This document shows, one piece after another, positions 1 through 7,897 of a stretch of DNA of 42,077 bases. Numbering within the stretch: position 1 is the first letter of the stretch; every line of letters starts with the position of its first letter. Source of the stretch: Bacteroidales bacterium UBA6192. Lineage in GTDB: Bacteria > Bacteroidota > Bacteroidia > Bacteroidales > F082. Position numbers and translations under genes: made by a program. The notes below the pieces were generated by a model, which did not search any database, was not told the origin of the DNA, and was given only the letters and a program-made list of their open reading frames with translations. Location: assembly GCA_002422725.1 (NCBI GenBank), contig DITE01000015.1, forward strand, positions 1 to 42,077, written 5' to 3'.

Positions 1-300
1 AACTCGTTGCTATCCACAAGTCTATTGCGCATATTTCCACTTTGCACGCAATACATCAATTTATGAATTATCTGCAATATCGCCATTGACAAAAGTAAGT
101 GAATGTTCTCCCAGCATCAATTGCATGCAGTAAAGTTATGAAATCCTTCAAATCTCCACATTCCATCGCAGAAAAATAGTGAATTATTTTCTATCTCTTT
201 TGTTGCTCTGCACACAACCCTAACACAAGCGCATTTTCAAGCCTGTTTGGTGAAGGTTTTTAGTTCATGCGCCTTAATGGTTCAGTAACATCGAAAATTA

Positions 301-639
301 AAAATCGCTGATCAAAAATCAAACATCAAAAAAACAAAGAATTGACAATCGATGATTGGCGAGTACGATTTTTGATGTTGGGTGTTTCTGATATTGTGCG
401 GAGCAGTTCCACGGTGGTTTCGACTTCGCTCAACCACCGGATTAACTGATTTTCATCACGAATCCATATAACAATGATTCACCAAAACGGTGGTTGAGCG
501 AAGTCGATGGTGGTTGAGCGTAGTCGAAACCACCGTTACCAAAAGCCACTTCAAAAATCAAAAATCGCCGATCAAAAATCAAACATCAAAAAAACAAAGA
601 ATTGACGATCGATGACTTACTATTTACGATTTTTGATGT
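301..639. repeat. Duplicated AT-rich segment flanking inverted GGTGGTT repeats
   Basis: Two near-identical segments of about 78 bp, 301-378 and 561-639, lie 260 bp apart. The first 50 bases differ at only two positions, and both copies end in the same 15-base stretch (364-378 and 625-639). Between them is a 19-bp perfect inverted repeat (421-439 and 488-506, core GAGCGAAGTCG) plus a further partial copy ending at 535. No reading frame of interest is present. Repeats of this look are frequent between Bacteroidota genes. The function is unknown. Confidence 0.75.
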
Positions 640-644
640 CAAAA

Positions 645-676
645 AAAAACCTTCCCGAGACTCGGAAAGGTTTTTT
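645..676. terminator. Rho-independent terminator-like hairpin after the LruC lipoprotein gene
   Basis: An A-run, CCTTCCCGAG, then CTCGGAAAGG and a T-run form a stem of about 15 pairs with one mismatch and a very short loop. A and T runs on both sides make it usable in either direction. It lies 19 bp past the stop codon of the minus-strand lipoprotein gene, so it most likely ends that transcript. Confidence 0.75.
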
Positions 677-694
677 GTGTTTTGTGTTTTGGAA

Positions 695-3172
695 CTATTG
701 CGCGGGCACCTGATAGATGTTGGAGGCGTTGCGGTAGTCCGGCAGATCGAGGTACCAGTCCTGGTAAAGCGTTCCGCCCGAGACAGCCCATTCTGCAAAT
801 TTGAGATGGGTGGCTAAGATGTCGATGGTTTCCTTCGGATAGCTGAAGGATACCGGAATTTCGATGGCCCAAGGCAGGTTAGCATCGGTTTTGTAATACT
901 CGCCCGAAGCAGGTATCGATCTGTCTTCCCATATGCCAAAGTATTGCGGATCGGCCAATGCAGTTGGCTGGAAATCGAGCAGATGGACTTCCTTGCCACG
1001 TTCCTGGTCAATAAAGATAAAGGGATTAAAGGGAGCCGCTCCATAGCTGGCCTGGGGGCTACTAAAATTAACCGTGACCTGCACCGTATCGGTCTCAATG
1101 TAAGGAAGATCCTGAATGGTATTGATGTATCCATTGCCTCCATAGGTGGTGTTGATAGCGTCGAAAACAATGATCACCGTTTGGTTTGCATGCCCGGCCT
1201 CGGCACCGTTGCCTGCAAAAACAATGGCATTTCCATCAATCTGTCCGCCAGTAACCGTTCCAACATTCGCGGGATCAACAGGGATTGCCACACCAAAACC
1301 ATTGTTCAGACTGGCACCAGCCGCAAGGAGTTTAAACCTGCCCACCAGATCAACCAGTTGGTTGGATGAATTGGTAATGATTTCGTATTGAAATTCGATG
1401 ACCACATCGTTGAAATCAAAATCGCCAATTCCGGGCCAAAGATCTTCGAAGGCAATGGTTGAGAAGTTATTCTCGCCGGGATACCATGACCTGTAGGCCC
1501 TTGTGCCATCGTTTGGAAAATCGTCAATGTCGTCCATCACGCCGTCATTATCGGTATCATTGATAATAATTGAGCCCATCCCCTCGGGATTGCAGGATGT
1601 AACGGGCAGGAAATTCTGTTCCTCCCCAAGGGCTACAACAGTCGCTCCATTGATGAAGTGCTGCGCAATGGGTGTGCCCGGAAGGATATTCAGGTTATCG
1701 GTCGATAGCTCGATCGGGCCCGAAACGGTCTGCGACGACATTTTAAACTGGGTAGTGGCCTTGATTGAGCTGCTTGATTGCTGACCTGTGATGTTGGCAT
1801 AGAGTTCAAACTGCGTTGTCGAGAGCATGCTGGCATTGTTAAGCTGCAGATTCGAGCCACTGTTGACCTGTATCTTGGATTCGCTGCGCAGATAACCGTT
1901 GTTGAAGGTGATATTTCCGGAGTTAAACTCGGCAAGCCCGTCGCACGACATCATGCAGTTGTTGGTAACCACACTGCCCGAATTAAAGCTGATTTTATTC
2001 CCTGCTTCGATGGAGCCATTGTTAACCATCGAGTTTGAGTTAACACTGAAGCTGCCCTCAGTCACTTCAAGCGAACCATTGTTGGTAAAGGTCGCACCAC
2101 CATTGATACTGAAATTGGATTGAGAAACTGTTACTTCACCATTGTTTGTAAACTGACTTCCGTTGATTTCAAAGGCCGAAGTTGAAGTGATTATCCCATC
2201 GGAAACCAGGGCGCTGTTTGTGTTCAGCTTAAACGAACCAGTTACCAATATACTTCCGGTATTGTTCATCTGGGCATTGTTGAGTTGAAATCCGTTGCTG
2301 CTGACCGTAATGGTGCCCGTATTGGTAAAAGCCGCCACAAGTTGCTGAATGGTCAGGCTGCCATCAATTGTGATTTGTCCGTGATTGGTAAAAGTACCGA
2401 CTGTTGAAAAACCATTGCCCACATTGAGTTCGGCATCGGCATAAACTGTTACTGAAGCAGAATTTCCCCACATGGATAAATTATTGATGTTCAAAACACC
2501 GCTCTGTGTAACAATAATATGACTATTCGTCCCAAGGGTAGTATTCCCGGTAAGTGTTGCCGTTCCGCAAACTTTCAGGGTTCCTCCCCCGTTCCAGGTT
2601 TGAAAGGTGATTCTGCCGTTAAAGCTATCCGTCACACAATAGGTTTGGCCGTTTCCAATGGTAATGTTTCCTGATCCGGAAATTACCTGGTCGCAGTCAT
2701 CACATTCGGGGCCATCATCCACCACTATGGAAAGGGATTTAAAGGCAAGATCCTTTTGGTTCGGATTAAAAACATAGGTTATGGTGTTCGCACTGGCAGC
2801 AACTTCGGCATAATACCTTGCACCAACACTCGATTCGAGCAGAAGATGCAGTGTTTTCAAATAAGCCGGAATCCGGATCATTTGTTCAAAAGGTTCGCCA
2901 ATTCTGAGGCTGCCGCTGCTCAGCTTTTCTCCTCCGAAAAGGGGATCGCCGATAAAAACGGTTAAGCGTGAATCAATCGGGAATACACCAACTGAGGGTA
3001 AACTCACTTTGAGCAAAACATCTCTGGTGGTTTTCCATCCGAAACTTGAAGGAACTTCAAGGTCCTTCATATGTTCGTAAGTCTTTGTATCGGGCTTAAA
3101 TTCTTTCTGGCATCCGGTTAAAAAGATCATAAGAACTGATGAAAGGATGAATAATGGCAAAATCTTTTTCAT
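695..3172 (-). CDS. LruC domain-containing surface lipoprotein
   Basis: This 825-residue protein starts with a lipoprotein signal peptide whose lipobox ends at Cys21 (LTGC), followed by Q-K-E. That partly resembles the Bacteroidota lipoprotein surface-export signal, so surface display is plausible. Residues about 170-510 consist of short imperfect repeats rich in Asn, Gly, Thr and Ser (F-x-N-x-G-x-I-x-V style), as expected of a right-handed beta-helix. From about 537 comes an acidic D-x-D-x-D-G calcium-type motif followed by an LruC-type domain with the F-x-D-F-N-D-V-V-I-E core. LruC domains are known from a Leptospira outer-membrane lipoprotein and many Bacteroidota proteins; their biochemical role is unknown. 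An adhesin or structural surface protein is my inference. It stands alone, divergent from the oxidase operon, with a terminator behind it. Confidence 0.85.
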   Translation of the reverse strand: MKKILPLFILSSVLMIFLTGCQKEFKPDTKTYEHMKDLEVPSSFGWKTTRDVLLKVSLPSVGVFPIDSRLTVFIGDPLFGGEKLSSGSLRIGEPFEQMIRIPAYLKTLHLLLESSVGARYYAEVAASANTITYVFNPNQKDLAFKSLSIVVDDGPECDDCDQVISGSGNITIGNGQTYCVTDSFNGRITFQTWNGGGTLKVCGTATLTGNTTLGTNSHIIVTQSGVLNINNLSMWGNSASVTVYADAELNVGNGFSTVGTFTNHGQITIDGSLTIQQLVAAFTNTGTITVSSNGFQLNNAQMNNTGSILVTGSFKLNTNSALVSDGIITSTSAFEINGSQFTNNGEVTVSQSNFSINGGATFTNNGSLEVTEGSFSVNSNSMVNNGSIEAGNKISFNSGSVVTNNCMMSCDGLAEFNSGNITFNNGYLRSESKIQVNSGSNLQLNNASMLSTTQFELYANITGQQSSSSIKATTQFKMSSQTVSGPIELSTDNLNILPGTPIAQHFINGATVVALGEEQNFLPVTSCNPEGMGSIIINDTDNDGVMDDIDDFPNDGTRAYRSWYPGENNFSTIAFEDLWPGIGDFDFNDVVIEFQYEIITNSSNQLVDLVGRFKLLAAGASLNNGFGVAIPVDPANVGTVTGGQIDGNAIVFAGNGAEAGHANQTVIIVFDAINTTYGGNGYINTIQDLPYIETDTVQVTVNFSSPQASYGAAPFNPFIFIDQERGKEVHLLDFQPTALADPQYFGIWEDRSIPASGEYYKTDANLPWAIEIPVSFSYPKETIDILATHLKFAEWAVSGGTLYQDWYLDLPDYRNASNIYQVPAQ

Positions 3173-3370
3173 GGTATTTTTTTTACATAGTATTCAACAT
3201 CAAACTAGAAACAATCATGCCAGAATACTAATTATCTCATTATCTAATCAATAAGCAATAAAGCATCATTTCAACAATTTCCCATTATTGGATGTATTTC
3301 CAAGATACGGAACACTTTCTACAATATGCCTTGAAGCTTTTGTAAAAGTAATCATTTTGATTTGGTTTGG

Positions 3371-3398
3371 CAATTCAGTTTAATTTCAATTCAGTTTA
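3371..3398. repeat. Twelve-base direct repeat upstream of the oxidase operon
   Basis: CAATTCAGTTTA occurs at 3371-3382 and again at 3387-3398, a 16-bp period. Two identical half-sites in a divergent promoter region could be an operator, or chance in AT-rich DNA. Confidence 0.5.
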
Positions 3399-3448
3399 TG
3401 TCAAAAAAATGAGGCTATTTCATTGAAAAATAAACTTTTCAAAAATAA

Positions 3449-3481
3449 TTTGTCAAACTGTTTAGAATTATTCTAAATTAG
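3449..3481 (+). promoter_or_regulatory. Putative promoter with Per/Fur-like operator for the oxidase operon
   Basis: TTTG at 3449-3452 and TAAATTAG at 3474-3481 are separated by 21 bp. This fits the Bacteroidota primary sigma consensus TTTG-N19-21-TAnnTTTG with one mismatch. Between and partly over the -7 element lies a perfect 7-1-7 inverted repeat, TTAGAATTATTCTAA (3462-3476), matching the form of PerR boxes in the Fur superfamily. Binding would block the promoter. The predicted start is about 35-40 bases before the SCO gene. The pattern is seen directly; regulator identity is inference. Confidence 0.5.
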
Positions 3482-3525
3482 CGCCACCAAATTAAGTACA
3501 AATCCTTTTAAACAACTAACAGACT

Positions 3526-4317
3526 ATGAGTCTTTTAGAAAAACCGACCAACATCATCTCCTTCTTTCTTATCATCCTGTTCATCAGTTTACCGGTCGTT
3601 ATCAAGGCTGATGACAAGCTGGGTGTGTATGAGCAGCTCGACCAAAGCATACGCGAAGGGCAGATATTTATCGATGATAAGTTCCAGCCGACCGATATCA
3701 GGCAGGCCATTACCAAACCTACCATTATAGCTATGGTGTACTACGAATGCCCGGGCATTTGTACACCGCTGATGAATGGTCTGGCCGATGTGATGAAGAA
3801 GTCGGATCTTGAGTTGGGCAAAGACTACGAGGTATTTACCATCAGTTTCAGCCACACTGAAAAAACCATACTGGCTCAAAACAAGAAGAAAACCTACGAA
3901 AAGCTTGTTGGCAAAGGCGATACGGACAAGAGCTGGCGGTTTTTTACCGGCGACAGCGTAACCATTCAGGGTTTTCTGGACAATATAGGCTATCAGGTAA
4001 AACAGGAAGGAGCAGAGTTTATACACCCTGCCACACTTGTTGTGGTGAGTCCGCAGGGCAAAATCACACGCTATCTTCACGGTACTTATTTTCTGCCCTT
4101 TGACATGAAAATGGCTGTTGTTGAAGCCGGAATGGGCAAATCGTCGCCCACTATCAACAAGGTGCTGAAGTTTTGCTTTAGTTATGATGCTGACGGACAA
4201 AGATATGTTCTGAACATTACGAAAATATCGGGAACCATTATCCTGATCATGGCTTTAGGACTTTTTACCTACTTATTTGTTTCCAACAGAAGGAAAAATC
4301 AAACCAATAATGCTTAG
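3526..4317 (+). CDS. SCO family copper chaperone for cytochrome oxidase (SCO1/SenC/PrrC)
   Basis: This 263-residue membrane-anchored thioredoxin-fold protein is expected to deliver copper to, or reduce the cysteines of, the CuA centre of oxidase subunit II. The copper ligands are visible: Cys75 and Cys79 in the CPGIC (CxxxC) motif and His185 in the YLHG segment. There is an N-terminal hydrophobic segment (about 10-27) and, less usually, a second one near the C-terminus (about 233-252), so both ends may be membrane-anchored with the domain outside. It is the first gene of the oxidase operon; the subunit I gene starts 7 bp after its stop. The context agrees fully with the assignment. Confidence 0.93.
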   Translation: MSLLEKPTNIISFFLIILFISLPVVIKADDKLGVYEQLDQSIREGQIFIDDKFQPTDIRQAITKPTIIAMVYYECPGICTPLMNGLADVMKKSDLELGKDYEVFTISFSHTEKTILAQNKKKTYEKLVGKGDTDKSWRFFTGDSVTIQGFLDNIGYQVKQEGAEFIHPATLVVVSPQGKITRYLHGTYFLPFDMKMAVVEAGMGKSSPTINKVLKFCFSYDADGQRYVLNITKISGTIILIMALGLFTYLFVSNRRKNQTNNA

Positions 4318-4324
4318 TTAATTT

Positions 4325-5944
4325 ATGGCAACATTATCAACTGATCTCAATTATCTTCAGGCCAAAAAAGGCCTGTTTTCCTGGATTTTCAGTGTTGATC
4401 ATAAGCGAATAGGATTGTTATATCTGTATTCGCTCATGACATTTTTCCTGGTGGGCGTAACGCTGGGCATCCTGATGCGGCTCGAATTGCTGAATCCGGG
4501 CAAAGACCTCGTGGAGGCCAAAACCTACAACCAGATATTCACCCTGCATGGTGTGATTATGATCTTTTTGTTCATCATTCCCAGTATCCCGGCAGTATTC
4601 GGCAATTTTTTCCTGCCCATAATGCTTGGTACCGATGATGTTTCGTTTCCAAGGCTTAATCTGCTGTCGTGGTGGATTTATATTATTGGAGCGATCATGG
4701 CCCTGTCGACCTTGCTTTTCGGCGACGGACCTGCAGATACCGGCTGGACGTTTTACGCACCCTACAGTGTTAAAACGGGCACTAATGTGACCATGTCGGT
4801 GCTGGCAGCCTTTGTGCTCGGCTTTTCATCCATCCTCACCGGTTTAAACTTTATTGTTACCATCCACAGGTTAAAAACCCCAGGGATGACTTTCCTGAAA
4901 ATGCCTCTTTTCGCATGGGCCCTGTATGCCACTTCGTGGATACAGTTGCTGGCTACCCCGATTATCGGCATCACCTTGATGATGATCGTAGCTGAGCGTT
5001 TCTTTGGGGTCGGGCTTTTTGATCCTTCCATTGGTGGTGATCCGATTTTATATCAGCACCTTTTCTGGATCTACTCGCATCCAGCAGTATACATTATGGC
5101 TTTGCCTGCTTTCGGCATCATTTCCGAATTACTCCCAACCTTCAGTCAGCGCACCATTTTTGGTTATAAAGCCATTGCTTTCTCGAGTCTGGCCATCGCT
5201 TTTGTGGGTTACTTTATCTGGGGTCACCACATGTTTACCTCGGGCATGAGCGGAACAGGCCGGTTTATATTCTCCATTCTTACTTTCCTTGTTGCCATAC
5301 CGACTGCTATCAAGGTATTCAACTGGGTTGCCACCTTGTATAAAGGTTCGATCAACGTGCAAACACCACTGCTTTACGCCCTTGCATTTATTTTTCAATT
5401 TATGATAGGCGGATTCACAGGTCTGGTGCTTGGAGCACTGGCGACTGACATTCACCTGCACGACACCTATTTTGTTGTGGGGCACTTCCATTATGTGATG
5501 TTTGGCGGAACGGGCTTTGCTTTCTTTGGGGCATTGCACTACTGGTTTCCGAAGATGTGGGGAAAGATGTATAACGCAACTGTGGCCAATATAGCCTTTG
5601 TGATCTTGTTTATTGGTTTCAACACGCTTTACTTCCCCATGCTCATTGCTGGTCTGATGGGTATGCCACGTCGTTATTACGACTATTTACCCGAATTTCA
5701 CCTGCCCAATATGATCAGCACCTTTGGGTCGTGGATACTGGCTACCGGCCTGCTTCTGATGCTTGGCAACCTTATTTATGCCTATTTCAACAGCAAGACA
5801 AAACCAGGACGCAACCCGTGGGGAGGGATTACCCTGGAATGGCAAACCCAGTCGCCGCCTCCGGTGCAGAATTTCGATCGTATGCCGGTGCTTCCCAAGG
5901 ATGGTCCCTACGATTTTGAACATAAACCAACCATAAAAGAATAA
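4325..5944 (+). CDS. ctaD: Cytochrome c oxidase subunit I, A2 class (caa3-type)
   Basis: This 539-residue catalytic subunit of a heme-copper oxygen reductase has about 12 membrane helices. It reduces oxygen to water and pumps protons in the cytoplasmic membrane. Visible ligands are His75 (low-spin heme), His252 in YSHPAVY with Tyr256 (the cross-linked His-Tyr pair), His301-His302 (CuB), and His387 and His389 in the GHFHYV motif (high-spin and low-spin heme). The YSHP motif replaces the GHPE glutamate of mitochondrial-type enzymes, which places it in the A2 subfamily with the Thermus caa3 oxidase. It lies between the SCO and subunit III genes; the subunit III gene starts 4 bp after its stop. 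No subunit III fusion is present. Confidence 0.97.
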   Translation: MATLSTDLNYLQAKKGLFSWIFSVDHKRIGLLYLYSLMTFFLVGVTLGILMRLELLNPGKDLVEAKTYNQIFTLHGVIMIFLFIIPSIPAVFGNFFLPIMLGTDDVSFPRLNLLSWWIYIIGAIMALSTLLFGDGPADTGWTFYAPYSVKTGTNVTMSVLAAFVLGFSSILTGLNFIVTIHRLKTPGMTFLKMPLFAWALYATSWIQLLATPIIGITLMMIVAERFFGVGLFDPSIGGDPILYQHLFWIYSHPAVYIMALPAFGIISELLPTFSQRTIFGYKAIAFSSLAIAFVGYFIWGHHMFTSGMSGTGRFIFSILTFLVAIPTAIKVFNWVATLYKGSINVQTPLLYALAFIFQFMIGGFTGLVLGALATDIHLHDTYFVVGHFHYVMFGGTGFAFFGALHYWFPKMWGKMYNATVANIAFVILFIGFNTLYFPMLIAGLMGMPRRYYDYLPEFHLPNMISTFGSWILATGLLLMLGNLIYAYFNSKTKPGRNPWGGITLEWQTQSPPPVQNFDRMPVLPKDGPYDFEHKPTIKE

Positions 5945-5948
5945 CACT

Positions 5949-6578
5949 ATGGAACACGCCTCAGGATTTGTATTGCCCAACTCGGGGCACAACCGCGATG
6001 CTGAAGCCTCAAAGATGGGGATGTGGCTGTTTTTATTCACCGAGATTCTGCTTTTTGGCGGATTGTTCATCGTCTATATGGTTTACAGGATGATCAACAG
6101 CGAAGCCTTTTTGCTGTCATCCTTCGAACTGAATGTCACCATGGGAACCATCAATACAGTGGTGCTTCTGGTGAGCAGTATGACAATTGCCATGTCGATT
6201 ACAGCCATTCAAAAGGGAAACACCAGACTATCGGTAAACTTGCTCTTTTTGACCCTTGCCGCAGCACTTATCTTTATGATAATTAAGTATTTCGAGTGGA
6301 GCGCGAAAATTCACCACGGATTGTTTCCAGGCATGGAATATTATGAAAACCTGCCCAAGGGTGAAGGTTTGTTCTTTTATCTTTACTTTTTCATGACCGG
6401 ACTTCATGCTCTGCACATTATTATTGGCGCAATCATCATAGCCGTTGTCATTTACCGCACCAAAAAAGGGCTGATCACCCCCGAGCGATACACCCTGACC
6501 GAAAATGCAGGACTTTACTGGCATCTGGTTGACTTAATCTGGATATATCTGTTCCCTTTGTTCTACCTTATTCATTGA
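5949..6578 (+). CDS. ctaE: Cytochrome c oxidase subunit III
   Basis: This 209-residue membrane protein has about five hydrophobic helices, the short bacterial form of subunit III. It opens with a soluble stretch (GHNRDAEASKMGMWLFL) typical of the family, and the last helices carry the conserved GLHALHIIIG and WHLVDLIWI segments. Subunit III stabilises the catalytic subunit and does not bind cofactors. It is tightly packed in the operon, with the subunit IV gene starting 4 bp after its stop, implying translational coupling and equal stoichiometry. Confidence 0.95.
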   Translation: MEHASGFVLPNSGHNRDAEASKMGMWLFLFTEILLFGGLFIVYMVYRMINSEAFLLSSFELNVTMGTINTVVLLVSSMTIAMSITAIQKGNTRLSVNLLFLTLAAALIFMIIKYFEWSAKIHHGLFPGMEYYENLPKGEGLFFYLYFFMTGLHALHIIIGAIIIAVVIYRTKKGLITPERYTLTENAGLYWHLVDLIWIYLFPLFYLIH

Positions 6579-6582
6579 TAAC

Positions 6583-6903
6583 ATGGAAAATAACACGAAA
6601 AAACACGAAGGAGACTTACACGAGACTCAACATATTTCGAGCTACAAGCAACATTTCAGCACACTCGTTGCCCTGTTGCTGTTGACAGTGGTAACTGTTG
6701 CCATCTCGGTGTTCGGTGCCAACCTGCGAACCTTATCCGTTGCTACAGCACTGCTCATTGCCACGGTAAAAGTTATTGTTGTTGCCTATTATTTTATGCA
6801 CCTGAAATACGACCATAAGCTATATACCTGGCTGATTATGATTGTGGGCTTGTTGTTCGTGGTTTTTACTGCACTCACCAGTATTGAATATTTTAACCGA
6901 TAA
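6583..6903 (+). CDS. Cytochrome c oxidase subunit IV family protein
   Basis: This 106-residue protein has a charged N-terminus rich in Lys, His and Glu, then three membrane helices (about 27-48, 50-74 and 80-100). The second ends in YYFMHLKYD, a signature of the prokaryotic subunit IV (COX4_pro/CtaF) family. It is a small accessory subunit thought to help assembly or stability of the oxidase. Its position between the subunit III and subunit II genes supports the call. Confidence 0.9.
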   Translation: MENNTKKHEGDLHETQHISSYKQHFSTLVALLLLTVVTVAISVFGANLRTLSVATALLIATVKVIVVAYYFMHLKYDHKLYTWLIMIVGLLFVVFTALTSIEYFNR

Positions 6904-6909
6904 AACACT

Positions 6910-7821
6910 ATGAGAACAGGAGCTTCAACTTTTGCAGAAGGGGTAGATTTATCGCTCTACATCATTTCCGGAATATCCATTTTCTTTCTGGTGGGCATTA
7001 CTGCAGTAATGATTTATTTTGTTTTTCGCTACAACAAGAAACGTAACCCAACCGCCAGTCATATCGAAGGCAACAACACCATTGAGGTAATCTGGACGGT
7101 GGTTCCCACCATGCTGGTTATGGTGATGTTCTACTATGGCTGGATGGGTTTCAAGCCCATGCGTAATGTTCCCGACAATGCTATGGTCATTAAAGCTTAC
7201 GGTCAGATGTGGAAGTTTTCATTTGAGTATCCGAATGGAACGATCACCGACACCATGGTTGTGCCTATCAACCAACCAGTTAAACTCGAACTTATTTCAC
7301 GTGATGTGTTGCACAGTTTCTTTGTTCCGGCTTTCAGAATAAAAGAAGATCTGGTCCCCGGGAAAAACAACTATATGTGGTTTGAGGCCAACAGGGAAGG
7401 GCGTTACGATGTGCTTTGCGCCGAATATTGCGGACAACTGCACTCTTACATGCTTTCATCCATCACAGTTGTGCCTGAAGTCAGGTATAATGAATGGCTG
7501 GCTGTTGTGTCGGCCAAATCAGATGAGCATCCCGGTTTGGCAATCATGAAAAAAAACGCTTGCTTCACCTGCCATTCGCAGGATGGCAGCAAACTCATAG
7601 GTCCCTCTTTCAAAGGTATTTATGGTAAGAAAGAAATTGTTGTGACCGATGGTGTTGAGAGGGAAATAACCATTGACGATGCATATATCAGCCGGTCAAT
7701 CAAGGAGCCCAATGCCGATGTTGTTCAGGGCTATATGAAAGGCCTGATGATTCCCTACGGGGCCGTGATCAATGATGAACAGATTGCGGATATTGTGGAT
7801 TATATCAAGACACTGGAATAG
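6910..7821 (+). CDS. ctaC: Cytochrome c oxidase subunit II fused to cytochrome c
   Basis: This 303-residue protein is the electron entry point of the oxidase. Two N-terminal helices (about 15-40 and 60-82) anchor a cupredoxin domain carrying the CuA site: His135, Cys170, Cys174, His178 and Met181 (CAEYCGQLHSYM). A C-terminal class I cytochrome c domain follows, with heme attachment at Cys218-Cys221-His222 (CFTCH) and probable axial Met280 in GLMIP. The fused cytochrome defines a caa3-type enzyme. The mature N-terminus is odd: no cleavable signal peptide is evident. Subunit II usually comes first in such operons; here it is the last structural gene. Confidence 0.96.
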   Translation: MRTGASTFAEGVDLSLYIISGISIFFLVGITAVMIYFVFRYNKKRNPTASHIEGNNTIEVIWTVVPTMLVMVMFYYGWMGFKPMRNVPDNAMVIKAYGQMWKFSFEYPNGTITDTMVVPINQPVKLELISRDVLHSFFVPAFRIKEDLVPGKNNYMWFEANREGRYDVLCAEYCGQLHSYMLSSITVVPEVRYNEWLAVVSAKSDEHPGLAIMKKNACFTCHSQDGSKLIGPSFKGIYGKKEIVVTDGVEREITIDDAYISRSIKEPNADVVQGYMKGLMIPYGAVINDEQIADIVDYIKTLE

Positions 7822-7897
7822 TAGCGGTTTCATGATTTCCGGTGAGGCGTGATTCCGGGTTTTAAATGGAATGCTTAACGAATGTAAATGCCCTGAA

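Larger units (their letters stand above)
1..694. other. Non-coding left edge of the window
   Basis: No convincing gene is seen. The only open frames near its end are shadows of the lipoprotein gene that follows. Bases 1-300 show nothing recognisable. Bases 301-640 hold the duplicated and inverted repeats described separately, and 645-676 a terminator-like hairpin. Confidence 0.6.
3173..3525. other. Divergent intergenic region upstream of the oxidase operon
   Basis: These 353 bp separate the minus-strand lipoprotein gene from the plus-strand SCO gene and must hold both promoters. No gene is visible. Recognisable elements are a 12-bp direct repeat at 3371-3398 and a promoter-like pair overlapping a 15-bp palindrome at 3449-3481, both entered separately. 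Confidence 0.6.

Noticed and set aside
3589..4200. 203-codon minus-strand frame inside the SCO gene
   Set aside because: Antisense shadow of a gene with clear copper-binding motifs.
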